Source: Chelonoidis abingdonii (Eukaryota > Chordata > Testudines > Testudinidae). From it: a stretch of 64,000 nucleotides of DNA. The translations under genes were made by a program, and so were the position numbers. This document shows positions 21,385 through 32,605 of this stretch, piece by piece; the stretch's first letter is position 1, and each line of letters opens with the position of its first letter. Where the stretch lies: the NCBI RefSeq assembly GCF_003597395.2, contig NC_133771.1, positions 142,355,619 to 142,419,618 of the forward strand, given 5' to 3'. The notes under the pieces were generated by a model. That model saw only the letters and a program-made list of their open reading frames with translations. It made no database searches and was not told the DNA's origin.

Positions 21385-22010
21385 GCAACTCCCAGACTGG
21401 GATGCTCACAGCCAGCCTACCAGCATGCAGGTCACACCCTGAGTATCTGTGCTAGACAGCCCTGGCTCAGTAGTTCTGGCCTCAGGAGCCTGTCTACAGA
21501 CCCACATCCTCAGTCTGGCTTCCACAAGCCTTTGTTATGACATGCAGAGTGACCCCAACACACTTGCAGGGCTGGATTTTTAAGTTCCAGTCCTTCCCTG
21601 GACAGTTCAGAGAAGTAATGTTTGTTCCTTTAGAGACACAAAAGCACATCACAGCTTATTAACTTGAGTTAATTTAATACTGTGTTTGAAAGGGAAGGTA
21701 TTGAGCTGGTTATAGTAAAAATAAAACAAAGTTTATTAACAATAGGACATAGATTAAGTGATGCCACGTAAAAGGAATAACGTTAGAAGGGGTTACAAGC
21801 AAATAAAAGCAAAAACATGCAGGGCTTTGAAGCGGAGCCCAGAGCTGAAACACGGAGCAATGGAACTGCAGGTTTTTGCTTGGAGCTGGAGTGGAGCTGG
21901 AGCACAGCTCCAAAGCCCTGAAAACATGCATCTGAAAGTCTAAAATTTAATCTATCAAGGTACAAGCTTTGGTCAAGATGGTTTCTCACCTCTATTCAGT
22001 TTCCAGGGAC
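21385..22010 (-). repeat. Unclassified LTR-like repeat carrying a hAT MITE
   Basis: The block runs from 'caactcccagactgggatgc' through 'gcaggtcacaccctgagta', 'acaaagtttattaacaatag' and 'aaatttaatct' to 'ggtttctcacctctattcag'. It resembles an antisense retroviral LTR or leader of a family frequent in turtles. Its boundaries are unclear. The MITE at 21820-21920 sits inside it. Confidence 0.35.
21820..21920. mobile_element. Short hAT-type MITE with a perfect 8-bp target duplication
   Basis: The 101-bp element starts cagggctttgaagcggagc and ends gctccaaagccctg, a TIR of about 14 bp with small differences. It is flanked by AAAACATG at 21812-21819 and again at 21921-21928. An 8-bp duplication and a CAGGG terminus are hAT hallmarks. 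Confidence 0.9.
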
Positions 22011-22029
22011 TTCAACCCCTGGTTGGTTG

Positions 22030-22682
22030 AAGGACACATCTTTCAGCTCTCTGGGGTTCCTGCTGCTGGCCCCTTGCCAGCCGGGGTCCTGTCACCAGTC
22101 CCACTCAGTGCCCACTGCTGGCCTGGGTGAAGGAATCCCAGGCTGGCAGTGGCCTGAGACACCGGCTGGCAGGAGCTGGTGGCCAGAACCCCAGAGCAGC
22201 AGTGGGCTGAGCTGCTTGGTCACTGCTCTGGGGTTCTGGCTGCTGGCCCCATGCCAGACAGGGTCCAGGCCTCTAGCCCTGCTCAGCCCTACCAGCTGCC
22301 AGCTCCACCCACCTCAGCTGCCGATCTGGGGTTCCAGCTGCTGACCTGCCAGTGAGTTAACAACTGATCACTCAGAAGCCTGTGTTCAGCTTAAAGTATC
22401 CAAATATGTGCCAGAGATTGGAAAACTCAGCAAGGAAAAGCAAGGGCAAGGATCACACTAAACTGATAAGATCTTCATTTTAATTTAATTTTAAATAAAG
22501 CTTCTGAAACATTTTGAAAACCTTGTTTACTTTACATATAACAGTAGTTTGGTTATATATTATAGACTTATAGAGAGACCTTTTAAAAAACTTTAAGATG
22601 TGTTACTGGCATGAGAAACCTTAAATTAGAGTGTATACATGAAGACTTGGCACACCACTTCTGAAAGGTTGCTGACCCCTGC
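22030..22682. mobile_element. Non-autonomous hAT-like element with GC-rich internal minisatellite
   Basis: The left half (22040-22350) is GC-rich with recurring 'ctggggttctggctgctggcccc' variants. The right half is AT-rich and ends 'ttctgaaaggttgctgacccctg', a recognisable repeat terminus. The open frame 22027-22344 is the minisatellite read in one frame. Confidence 0.5.
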
Positions 22683-22734
22683 TCTAAACCCTCCAATTTC
22701 CCTCATGTCCCCTCTGTAAAGAACAAGAAAGTGC

Positions 22735-22985
22735 ATGGTCCAGCAGCCAGTGTATTAGACCAACCTCCAGAGACCTAAGTTCTATTCCTGGGTCCATCAC
22801 CGATCTGTTGTGTGTGACCTTGGGTAAGTCACTTCTCTTCCCCTTGCCCTTTGTCTATTTAGATTGCAAATGCTATGGGGTAGAGACCATCTCATACTTT
22901 GTATTTGTATAGAGCCTAGCACAATGGAAACAAGATCTCAGACTAGCACGTTTAGGAGCCTATTACTGCAAATAAGAACAAGAAC
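22735..22985 (+). repeat. MIR-like (CORE-SINE) element
   Basis: It contains 'gacctaagttctattcctgg', 'gtgtgaccttgggtaagtcactt' (a CORE-SINE signature, quoted in part) and a 3' part 'tttgtatagagcctagcacaatgg'. The order is that of tRNA-derived MIR-type SINEs, in plus orientation. Confidence 0.7.
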
Positions 22986-23129
22986 AACAACTTGAGGAGA
23001 TATTATATCTAGTCAGAGCAGCAGAGTAACTGAACATTGGTAAGTATTAGTAGAGGTACAATACATTTACACATGTAAAGTGCCATTTTTTTCTGACTTG
23101 TTACCACTGAAATCTGTCTTGTTAACATG

Positions 23130-23515
23130 GTGGTCCACTCAAATGGCCCTTCATGGCCAGGGGTGCCTCTGCAGTGCCCTGCCCAGTTTTCCCCTTAGCA
23201 AAGTTCCACTTGCTCATCCATTCACAACCCTTCTTGGGATCTGGTTTCTTTATTAACACAAAGTTTAAAACAAACAAACAAAAAAACCCACACCAAGCAC
23301 AAAAACAAACCTTCCATCCAGCCTTAACTTGGGCACAGTTCCTTCTCCCTCAGCTGGCTCTTCTTATGTAGCCATCTCTCTCTGTACAGCTTCGTTCCAC
23401 AGTGCTCTTCTAGCTTAGCACTCACTGAACTCCCTCCGACCTTTAATAGCCCAGGTGTAGCTCCTGCCCCCCTAACTGGAGCAACTGCTCTGGCACAGAG
23501 CCAGCCACACTGTGA
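23130..23515 (-). mobile_element. LTR-like repeat, antisense
   Basis: On the minus strand it begins TGTCACAGTGTGGCTGG near 23515 and has an AATAAA (TTTATT on the plus strand, about 23248-23253) in its 3' third. The internal layout resembles an LTR. I cannot see a convincing 3' terminus or duplication. Frames 23153-23371 and 23518-23324 are shadows. Confidence 0.45.
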
Positions 23516-23519
23516 CAAT

Positions 23520-24410
23520 AATCTTTTCAGAGCAGGCTGACCAAATATGTAAAATATGAATACAGCACACTGTGCTGAGTTATACTTAAGTAACTAGTCC
23601 TCATTGAAAGTTAGGGCAACTTAACATTCAAGGGCAGGATCAACTAATCATCCCTTGTTTCAAATTATATAACTTAACTCTCTTAAAGGCTGCAGATGTA
23701 TAAACCTAGTCTCTACATTAATGATTAAAGTGGACTCTTTTTGTGAGGCTCTCCTGCAAAACATTATTATTCCAAGCACATCAAATCCATGGATTTGTAT
23801 TTAAGCACAAGGGAAAAATATTTCTGAAGACTGTTGCCTCTTTTACAAGTATAAGAGTTAATGAAATCAGGGAAGAGGAAGAGCAATTCAAGGAACTTGC
23901 ACTGGGCATCTCAAAGGCTCACTGTAATGATTCACAAAGAAAGAGGGTCACTTTAAAGTTAGATGGGATGGGACAGTGTAACATAGTGTCTGGATACAGA
24001 GGCATTCTAGAGCACATCTTTGTACTGTTCCAAAAAGAAATGGTGTGTGCCCTCTAGATCTTCTTGCTGACCACATCCTGTGCATTAAACTTGCTTGTAA
24101 TGGTTTGCAGAGAAAGGCATCAGCTGACTTATCATAAAGAAAACAATTAAAAGACAAAAAATTGATTAAACTTTAGATTTTACTGCAAACACTGAAACCA
24201 TTCTGTGCCATGAAAAAATCCCATCTGCTCAGCATGGGGTTTCCTGACTGTAAGGGGCGGACCATTAACTATCATGGTGTTCCTATTCCAGTGAAACACA
24301 TTTTCTGGAGGACAAAGAATTTTAAACCACTAGGAGGGCACTATAAGCATCCTGGATGTCTATGTGTCTCTAGTTACTAATCCTTGTCTTTAATATGAAC
24401 AAACTGATTG
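23520..24410. other. No gene recognised
   Basis: The 104-codon frame at 23743-24057 has no recognised motif and no flanking signal. Confidence 0.5.
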
Positions 24411-24415
24411 GATAT

Positions 24416-25086
24416 TGTAGCAATGCAGGACTCACCCCTGCAACACCTCCTGCTGGTCTCTGTTCATCCAACTTCCAGAGTGCTCTCTGCAGGCCAGTGA
24501 ATCACTGGCCCCCCTGTCCCTCCCAGGACTCCTGGGGTGCTGCCCCTCTGGCAGTAACCTCTCAGTCTTGGGGTCTCCCTGCTCAGGGGAACCCCCACCC
24601 CCATCTCCACCTTGCCTCAGTGTAAGGCTCCTGCCAGTCAGCAACTAGCCCCCATTCCCTGCGGCAGACTTCAGTGTATGCCACTCATCACTGGCAAGGG
24701 GGGTTTGGACCTGTTGCCTTTGCCTACCCCTGGGCTGCCCTCTGCAACTCTCAGTACCTATTAGCCTTATGCTAGGCCACAGCCTGGGGCTTTCCAGGCT
24801 GAAGCTCCTCAGCTCCTCTGCCTTTCCCCAGCCCTGCTCCACTCAGGCACCCTGCTCAGCTCCCTGCAGCCAAGCCCTTCACCATCTACAGCTAGACAGA
24901 GACTGTTTGCTTGTGCTCCTCTCACCCAATCTCTTATATAGGGGACCAGCTGGGCTCTGTTTGGGATGTGGCCGCAGCTCCGCCTGCTTCTCCCAATCAG
25001 CCCAGTGGCTGTTTTCTCCTGCCACAGCCCTTTCCTAGGGCTGTTTTAAGCCCTTCAGGGCAGGAACGGGTGTCCACCCCGCTACA
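24416..25086 (-). mobile_element. Solo LTR, antisense, 671 bp
   Basis: On the minus strand it begins TGTAGCGGGG (from 25086) and ends ATTGCTACA (24416). The flanks GATAT (24411-24415) and GATGT (25087-25091) are a 5-bp duplication with one mismatch. A TATATAAG box lies on the minus strand at 24940-24933, about 150 bp into the LTR. It is much richer in GC than its surroundings. Several frames over 60 codons on both strands lie inside and are not genes. Confidence 0.8.
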
Positions 25087-25091
25087 GATGT

Positions 25092-25855
25092 ATTCTGTGA
25101 ATTAAAACAAAATAAATATGGAAACATATGGATCTGAAAAATGCTGATAGTTTTTAGTTCACACCATCCAGTTAGCAGAATAAAGCATGAAAAATCTACC
25201 ATTCCTGAACAAAGCATATCTTAAATCAAGATGTTGTAGTGAAAATTAATGCTTCTTTGCATTTCTTGTTTTAGAAAAAAAATGATCAAGGCAGATTTTT
25301 ATTTAAAGAAATCTATTTCTGCAATATTCAGAATACTGCACACAGCTGTTAGATTTCCAATTCTTTTGTGTTTCTGTAGTGAGTCTTTAAAGACCTCACT
25401 TAACCATCTCGATTGATCATTATCTGATTTAGTACTGTTGAAATAATTCATAGTCCTCCTTTCAGTGATCTGTCAGTTTTAAAGATTGCCTGGTCCCTTA
25501 AGAATAGCTGCTGTATGAACACCTGTATCTCACACTGTGTTTTAAGATGAAAGAACTTGTTGGTCAACGTATCTTGAACTCCCACACAGTCAGGCATACG
25601 TCTCTGTTGATTGCTCCACAGAGTAGGATATAAAAGGTGCGTCACTTTAAAGCAGCTTGGTATTTTTGCTAGTACTGGATGACAAGAATTTCCACCTCTG
25701 TATTGACTGAGAAACAAATAGAGGCATAAGGGGGAAGATGTGAGGAGAGGAAGCAGATACTAAATTAGCCATAGGTTGGAATTATCTGCTCATAAATGAC
25801 CCATTTTCAATGACTGTATGCTGTATTGTTATAGCCGTCTCAGTTCTAGGATGTT
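25092..25855. other. No gene recognised
   Basis: AT-rich; no motif in the 25717-25448 frame. Confidence 0.55.
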
Positions 25856-26012
25856 AGAAAAACCTGGTGGGTGAGGTAATATCTTTATTGAACTAACTTC
25901 TGTTGGTGATGGTGACAAGCTCTCGAGCTTACACAGAGCTCTTCTTCAGGTCTGGGAAATGTACTCAGAGTGTCACAGTTAAACACAAGGTGGAACAGGT
26001 GGTTTAGCATGT

Positions 26013-26146
26013 TAGTGGTTTTCAATCTATGGTCCGGGGACCAAGTTGGGTCTGCAGACTATGTCTAAGGTTTCCAGAGGAGTCCGCATCTCCATTTGAA
26101 ATTTTGTAAGAGTCCGCAAATGAAAAAAAAAAGCTTGAAAACTACA
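26013..26146. mobile_element. hAT-type MITE nested in the long-TIR element
   Basis: It starts tagtggttttcaatc and ends gcttgaaaactacag, an imperfect TIR of the hAT type. Flanks are consistent with a degraded 8-bp duplication (agcatgt on the left, acataagt on the right). It contains 'gggtctgcagactatgtcta' and a second 'gagtccgca' repeat. Confidence 0.65.
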
Positions 26147-26926
26147 GACATAAGTAGTTAACACATATTTCAAGGGACCATTTTAGGTAAAGAGGCCCAT
26201 GAATTTAAGCTCATAGGCTTATCTTTTAAAAGTGTTGTGCAGGTTTCCTTTGAGGATGAGGACTGATAAGTCAGATATCGAGTGATCGCTTTGTGAAAAC
26301 TGTTTGTGCACAGGTGATATGGTGTTTTTTTTCTTTAATAATCTTCCTGTGTGAATCTGTCTGAATAGAGATTGAATTTATGGCTTATTACAAACAATCT
26401 ATAACTCACTAACAACACCCCCTCACCAGTTTCTCCCTGTTCTCTCTTACCCCCCACCCCGCTCCTTTTCTCCCTATGACTGGAGAGGTGTTAAAAGGCC
26501 ACTTCACCTTGAATAGTCCCTTGAAATATATGTTAACTACTTATCCTAAACAATCTGCTTCATCTTGTATTTAACTGTGACACTCTGAATAAAGGCATGG
26601 CTACATTTGCGCGTTAGAGCTCATTAAAGCAGCCCCATGCGCTCTAACTCATGATGCGTCTACTTGGGCAAAAAAGGTAGAGCAGTCTGACTCTGAGGCT
26701 GGAGCGCTCTTGGTAATCCACCTCCATGAGAGGCATAATTCTTGGTACGCCCTGGCTGGGACACCCTGGTCTGTTAATGTGCTCTGATTGGCCTCCAGAA
26801 GTGTCCCACAATGCCTGTTCTAGCCACTCTGGTCATCACTTTGAACTCTACTGCCCTGCCATCAGATGACCAATGGTCAGACCTGCTTTTTAAGTTCTCT
26901 GGGAATTTTGAAAATCCCCTTCCAGT

Positions 26927-28460
26927 TTGCTCAGCCAGGCGTGGATTGCTCTCAGCGAGTCTTTCCAGGTGACCATGCTTCCAAGCATCAGGCAATCCCC
27001 AGTATTGAGCAATGGCGAGGTGCTGGACCTCATCAGTGTTTGTGGGGAGGAAGTTGTCCAGTCCCAGCTGCGCTCTAACCATCAGAATTACGATACCTTT
27101 GGGCAGATATCCAGGACATGATGGAAAGGGGCCATGACCAGGATGCACTGCAGTGCAGGGTTAAAGTGAAGGAGCTGCAGAATACAAAGCCCGCGAGGCA
27201 AACTGCCGCTCTGGTGCTGCCCCCTCAACCTGCCATGTCTACAAAGGGCTGGATGCAATACTGCGGGGTGACCTCACTTCCACTCCAAGGGCCAGCATGG
27301 ACACTTCAAAGCTCAGTTCAATAAGTCAGGAGGAGGAGGAAAGCAGTAGCGAGGGTGCTGAGGAGGAGGAAGACACCCCAGAATCCCTAGATGCATGCAG
27401 CCAGGAGCTGTTCTCAAGCCAGAAGGAAGGTAGCCAGTCGCAGCAGCCAGTGCTTGGGAAAGGACAAACACTAGAGGACGTGCCTGGTAAGTGGCTTTTA
27501 TTTTGGGAAGGAAGTTATTTGGTGTGGGCTCTTGGGGCAAGGAGGGGTTAGGGCTGCATTCATGCCTAGATGCATTGATGTGCTCACTCACATCGCGGTA
27601 ATTGGCCTCAGTGATCTCTTCAAAGGTCTCATCCAGAAGCTATGCAATGTGCTTGGGCAGGTTCCTTGGGAGAGCCACTGCGTTCCTTGGCCCAGTCAGG
27701 TTAACATGTCCGCACCACTGTGCTGTGAGGGGCGGGGGGACTGTTGCTGTACACAGGCAACCTGCGTGTGAGTCAGGGTGGAAGCTGAATTGTAATAGAA
27801 GACGCTCTCTTGATTCCCAGGTCACCCTCATCAGCGAGATATCTTCCAGGATGAACTCCTGTGGAAAATGTGGGGACAGTGTTCAGTATAGGGACCCTCT
27901 GCAGCTGTTGGCTCTCCCCAAGGCACAGAAACCCAGAGGACAGTACAGCAGTGAAACAATCAATACCCTTGACCCTGTGCTTTCTTACCATTTTGGGGCT
28001 CCTATAGGTTATGTGCACTTGCTTTAGGATGGGCAAATTCTGCTATTGTGTAGACTGTGCTTTGCCCTTAAGTACGGGGGAATCATTGCTCTGTCTGGTG
28101 TGAACAATGCTGTCTCTATTAAGTGTTGCTTTTTGCCTTTACAAATGTAAACTTGAAATCTCAACTGTCTGTGTTATCACCATCTGAAAGACTTGAAAGA
28201 ATCAGGAAGAGGCCACGTAGAAGCAAAGAGGACATGCTGCTGAAGTAATGCAGCAGTCCCTTTGTGAAAATCAAAAAGTGCAGGAGTGGTGGGAGAGTGA
28301 AAGGAGGATCTGCCAACAGAATGAGGAGTGCCGGCACAAAAGTGTGGTGCTCTGGCAGCAAAGCACGGATCGGCTGATAGGCATAATGGAGTGCCAAGCA
28401 GACTCTATCCAGGCGCTCGTAGCCATGCAGGCAGAGCACTACTACGCTCCCACTCCCTGA
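26927..28460 (+). pseudogene. Harbinger Myb/SANT-like DNA-binding protein gene, frameshifted
   Basis: This second Harbinger protein is thought to bind element ends and help the transposase into the nucleus. A SANT-like stretch reads NGEVLDLISVCGEEVVQSQL then NYDTFGQISR (26975-27121), continuing in another frame with MMERGHDQDALQCRVKVKEL (27118-27180). After a further shift an acidic segment (EEEESSSEGAEEEEDTPESL, 27330-27390) leads to VPG and a splice donor ggtaagt near 27485. A basic RKRPRR segment (about 28200) and a C-terminal helix (MQQSLCENQKVQEWWESERR, 28248-28307) end with a stop at 28458-28460. AATAAA is at 28772-28777. At least three frameshifts or stops are present. A possible alternative start is the ATG at 26975. 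Confidence 0.8.
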
Positions 28461-28771
28461 AGCCCTTGTCACCTCCAACCCACTTTCCCCAACATCCGGG
28501 TTCTTATTGCCACCAGCTGTCTCCAATACCTGTAGCTTCAACCTCCAGCCCTGCAAACAACGACCCTTGTCCACTTCACTCAGCCCCCATAACTGTGCAG
28601 CACAGCCAGTCTGAAATGCAGCACTCACTGCACAGCACTCCAGACAGGAAGGCTGAGTATGAGAACAGGACATATGCAAATCTGTGATTGAACTGTTCTC
28701 CACCTCACCCCTTTTGCCTGTTCTGTTTCCCAAGCTGTTATGTTTCTTCTCAATACATGGATTTAATTTTA

Positions 28772-28777
28772 AATAAA
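28772..28777 (+). terminator. Poly(A) signal of the Harbinger Myb/SANT gene
   Basis: AATAAA lies about 310 bp after the stop of the plus-strand gene and before the converging transposase end at 28914. Confidence 0.55.
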
Positions 28778-28913
28778 TGGCTTTTTGCTATTGCGTTAAA
28801 TAAATGATACCTTAGCCCAGGAAAGCAAGAGGCACTGCAAATCAGTGTAGCAAGCACAGATTCCTACTAACATTGGAACCACTGCACTTCACTCCTCTGC
28901 AGGGCACCAAACA

Positions 28914-30134
28914 TTACTGGTGGCTTTCAGCCTCAAATTGCTGCCTCAAGGCATCCCTAATTCTTGCAGCCCCACACTGGGATCCTCTAATAGCCCTGCT
29001 CTCTAGCTGTTCAAATTCAGCCTTCAGATGTTGAACAACTAAGTTCCATGCCTGAATGAATCTTTCACCGTTCCCTTCACAAATGTTATGGAGGGTATAG
29101 CACACAGATATAATCATGGGGATGTTGACATTAGCCAGGTTCAGCTTCCCATAGAGAGAGCACCAGCGGCCCTTTAAATGGCCAAAAGCACACTCCACAA
29201 TCATTCTGCACCAACTCAGCCTGTTACTGAACTGCTCCTTGCTGCTGTCAAGGCTCCCTGTGTAGGTAAAGGGTAAGCAGAGTCTCCAAGGATTACAATG
29301 GGCATTTTGACTTCCTCGATGGTGATCTTCTGGTCTGGGAAAAAAGTCCCTGCTTGCAGCTTCCTGAACAGTCCAGTGCTCCAAAAGATGCGTGCGTCAT
29401 AAACCTTTACAGGCCAACCTGCGTTAATGTCAATGAAATGCCCACATCGATCCACAAGCGCTGGGAGAATCATAGAGAAATACCCATTCCAATAAATGTA
29501 CTTGGAGGCTAGGTGGGCTGGTGTCAGAATTGGAACATAAGTTCCATCTATCACCCTCCGCAGTTAGGGAAACCCATTTGTGCAAAGCCAGCCACAATGT
29601 CATGCATGTTACCCAAAGTCACGGTTCTTCTGAGCAGGATGCAATCAATGGCCCTGCAAACTTGCATCAACACAATTCCAACAGTCAACTTTCCCACTAC
29701 CAAACTGGTTAACGACCAATCGGTAGCTGTGTGCAGTCACCAGCTTCCAGATTTAATAGCCACCTACTTCTCCACTAGCAGGGCAGCTCTCAATCTCATG
29801 TCCTTGTGCCGCAGGGTGGGGGAGAGCTCAGCACATAGTCCCATGAAAGTGGCTTTTCTCATCCAAAAGTTCTGCAGCTACTGCTCGTCATCCCAGACTT
29901 GCATGACGATCTGATCCCACCACTCAGTGCTTGTTTCCCAAGCCCCAAAGAGGCGTTCCACAATGGTGAGATGTTTGTGAATGCCACAAGCAATCTCATG
30001 ACATATGCATTACACAAGTCAATATCGTCACTGGACTCCTCACTGTCAGTTTGTAGCTTAAGGAGTAACTTGACTGTCAAACGTGACGTGCTGGAGAGAC
30101 CCATCAGCATATTTCTCAGCACTTCGGGATCCAT
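28914..30134 (-). pseudogene. Harbinger DDE transposase relic
   Basis: The start ATG is at 30134 (MDPEVLRNMLMG). The N-terminal part runs to about 29859, followed by a badly broken region (29560-29860). The catalytic core then appears: first aspartate in MIDGTYVPI (29548-29546), second in VYDARIF (residue 53 of that frame, about 29398-29396). After a frameshift near the GDSAYPL box the glutamate follows in VECAFGHLKGRW (about 29195-29193). The C-terminal LHNICEGNGERF segment follows. All three acidic residues are intact, but stops and shifts make it non-coding. Length and order fit HARBI1-like proteins. Confidence 0.9.
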
Positions 30135-30593
30135 TCCCGCAGACCAAAAGGAAAGTCAGAACACTCAGTAAAGAAAACATTGAAAGATGGCATCAAATGT
30201 GAATGGAAGAACAGGGATTGCTGGGATGTGAAGTGATGCATCACAGGGCATTGGGACAGGACCCAGAATGCCCCGGCCCCTTCCCATTAGCCAGAAGGGG
30301 AGGAAGTGCTTTGCGGGATAGCTGTTCATAATGCACCGCCCAAATGCTGCTGGCAAGTGCCGCAGATGTGGCCAAGCCAGTGCGCTTGCAGCTGACAGTG
30401 TGGACGAACTGCAGCACTTTCCCTACTGTGCTGTCCGAGGGCTGGTTTAACTCACAGAGCTCTACATCTGCAGGTGTAGCCATGCCTGAGTTTCCCAGAC
30501 CTAAAGAAGAACTCTGTGCAGTTTGAAAAAGTCTCTCAACAACAGAAATTGGTCTAATAAAAGATATTACCTTACCCACCTTGTATGTCCATT

Positions 30594-31554
30594 ATCAGTG
30601 AATAACTTTTGCTAACCATCTTTCAGAAATATTTCCTGAATGGCAGTGATAATGGCTCAGTGTCTCAGACTAAATATTTCCTGTTTTTAATGCAAGATAA
30701 CATGTTATTAGATGTAACCCAAGCTGAGGAATAAGGAACTTGAAGCAAACCATTCCTTCTGTGTCTGATTGCTGAAATTATTTGCATTGTGTCTAATTTA
30801 AATGTGCTGTGGGAGACAGAAGCTTAGCATATGAGTAACTGAACTGGGTGATGCTCTGCACTGTACCATTAGGCAACTAAATTCTTTTCACAGATGGTTT
30901 AGCACATCTCTGGTGTAACACTCCATAAACATGAGCTCTATATACATCCCCCTTTTAGCTCTCATTACCTTAATTGTTTTCTTCTGACATCTCAGGGTAC
31001 TGTAGCAAAGGAGGAAGTCAACATGTTTCTTGTGGGTATTTTTGGCTTCAGATGAATGTCATTCACCAGAAAGGAACAATGTGTACACTGTGGAGGAACA
31101 GAAACATTCTCACAGAGGAAGTTGTAACATGCATATGCAAAATGGACAGACATAATTATAAGCATCATTTTTCACAGAATATTGACATATGAAAATACTA
31201 TATATAGATGTATCTTAGTTAGAAATCCCCTTTCTTGACTCCTACTTTGGGAATATCCATTAAGCATATGTAACCAATACTAACGGGACGGGAAAAAACC
31301 ACTTCAGTGCAGGTGACGTGCCAAAAAGCCAGCATTCATGAGGGAAAAACAACAACAATTTTGCTCATTGTTAACTAAGTGAACAGGAAAAATATGAAAG
31401 ACTAATATGCTGAATAAGTTATTGGATTCACATATTTAGCTCAGCCCTATATCATTTTGCTGAGAGTATTAGTCTGCTTATCCTAATGTTGTGGAGGGAG
31501 GAAAGATAGTTTGATTCTTATGGCACAGGCTTTCTAGCCAGAAGAGCTGTTTTG
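30594..31554. other. No gene recognised
   Basis: AT-rich; no motif in the 30974-31192 frame. Confidence 0.55.
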
Positions 31555-31600
31555 TTCCTGCCTCTGGTACAGATTTCCTGTGTGACCTTCACTAAGTAAC
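31555..31600 (+). repeat. MIR-like SINE fragment cut by a MITE
   Basis: 'cctgtgtgaccttcactaag' resembles the CORE-SINE box and stops at the left end of the next MITE. Confidence 0.45.
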
Positions 31601-31603
31601 TTA

Positions 31604-31907
31604 GGGTACATCTATACTGCGATAAAAGACCTCCCAGGTGAGCTGATTCAGGCTGGTGGGCAACAAAATTGCTGTGAACATGTTCAGGGTTTCAGGCTGC
31701 AGTGCCATAAATTTGCTGTGGAGAAGCTCAGGTTGGGCTGGAGCCCGGGCTCTTGGGACCCCCACCCCAGGGTTCTCAGAGCCAAGGCTTCAGGTCAAAC
31801 CCAGATGTCTACAGTACAGTTTTATAGCCCCACAGCCCGAGCCTGGAAAGCCAGAGTCAGCTGGCAGGGGCCAGCCACAGGTCTTTTATTGTATTGTAGA
31901 CATACCT
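31604..31907. mobile_element. Harbinger-type MITE with TTA target duplication
   Basis: The left end gggtacatctatactgc and right end attgtagacatacct form an imperfect TIR. TTA lies at 31601-31603 and 31908-31910. The interior is GC-rich with inverted blocks (gctggagcccgggctc and gcccgagc). Frames 31656-31945 are not genes. Confidence 0.75.
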
Positions 31908-31911
31908 TTAA

Positions 31912-32130
31912 CGTCATAGAGTTTAAGGCCAGAAAGGACCACTAGATCGTCTAGTCTGACCCCCTATACATCATCATCACCAGCTCCCCCAGCACTGGCA
32001 CACTAAACCCAACCACTGACATTGGATCAAAGAATTATAGCCCAAAGGAGACTAAACTATTACATGTCACAGGCAGAGAATAGGAGGGACCGAGGAGCAG
32101 CGGTGAACTCTGTGCCAAACTCTCCTGCAG
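31912..32130 (-). mobile_element. CR1 3'-end fragment, antisense
   Basis: 'tcatagagtttaaggccaga ... gaccac ... cgtctagtctgacc' is the reverse complement of a CR1-type 3' end. It is followed by 'agcactggcacactaaaccc' and 'acaggcagagaataggaggg', blocks that accompany this end in reptiles. The same terminus occurs at 55905. Confidence 0.6.
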
Positions 32131-32439
32131 AATGTAATTATTGATAGCTATGAGGATGTTGTGAGTCTTGATTTCACAAACATTTCTAAGACTTCTTGAG
32201 GACCTCTGATGCATTGTGCTATGAATATAAAGTATTATTTAATACACTTTGTTAAATCTACATTCTGTACATGCAAGAGTCACAGAGCTTGATCATTTAA
32301 CCAGCAGAGGGCGCACAGCAGCAGGAATTAAAAGCATGGTTGCCTGAATCTTTCCTTTCTCCATGGGCAGGTACTAGAAAAAATGAGGAACCTTCAAAAT
32401 TAAGGAGAGAGCCAGCAGAAGATGCAACAAAGGATATAT

Positions 32440-32605
32440 TTGTTTAGATATTGGGCCCTGCCTAGATTATCCTTAACCTCCACTTCATCCTCAGTTTTTA
32501 GCAGTCCCACTTCTTTCTTTGTTTTCTTCTTGTTCATATGGCTATAGAACCTTTTACTATTGGTTTTAATTCCCTTTGCAAGGTCCAACTCTACATGGCT
32601 TTTGG
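32440..32605 (-). pseudogene. CR1 ORF2 fragment (linker before reverse transcriptase), minus strand
   Basis: The minus strand encodes KGIKTNSKRFYSHMNKKKTK followed by VGLLKTEDEVEVKD, the conserved K-rich segment between endonuclease and RT in CR1 elements. It is separated from the larger CR1 piece by the GC-rich repeat at 32605-32868, so the order is rearranged relative to a normal element. Confidence 0.65.

Larger units (their letters stand above)
26593..30487. mobile_element. Two-gene PIF/Harbinger transposon, full length but inactive
   Basis: Terminal repeats aggcatggctacatttgc (26593-26610) and its partner at 30470-30487 match at 16 of 18 positions. The 3.9-kb interior carries a Myb/SANT-type gene (plus) and a DDE transposase gene (minus) facing each other. 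The three-base flanks (taa or aaa on the left; tga or gag on the right, depending on where the end is set) do not give a clean duplication. Both genes have frameshifts. This is the most complete copy in the window. Confidence 0.9.
25860..30585. mobile_element. Long terminal-inverted-repeat element split by a Harbinger insertion
   Basis: The left arm (25862-25985) reads ctggtgggtgaggtaatatc ... gagctcttcttcaggtctggg ... actcagagtgtcacag. The inverted partner is split: 'ctgtgacactctgaata' just left of 26593, and 'tttcccagacctaaagaaga ... attggtctaataaaagatat ... cttacccacc' at 30491-30580. An inner inverted pair, gttaacacatatttcaagggacc (about 26157-26180) and ggactattc-flanked tcccttgaaatatatgttaac (about 26515-26540), shows the symmetry continues inward. 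Superfamily not assigned. Confidence 0.75.

Noticed and set aside
28161..28733. 190-codon minus-strand frame opposite the Harbinger SANT gene
   Set aside because: It is the antisense of the recognised C-terminal exon and 3' UTR of the Harbinger second gene.
26593..30487. Harbinger genes as domesticated, functional host genes (HARBI1/NAIF1-like)
   Set aside because: Both genes carry frameshifts and stops and sit between paired TIRs, so they are transposon relics.
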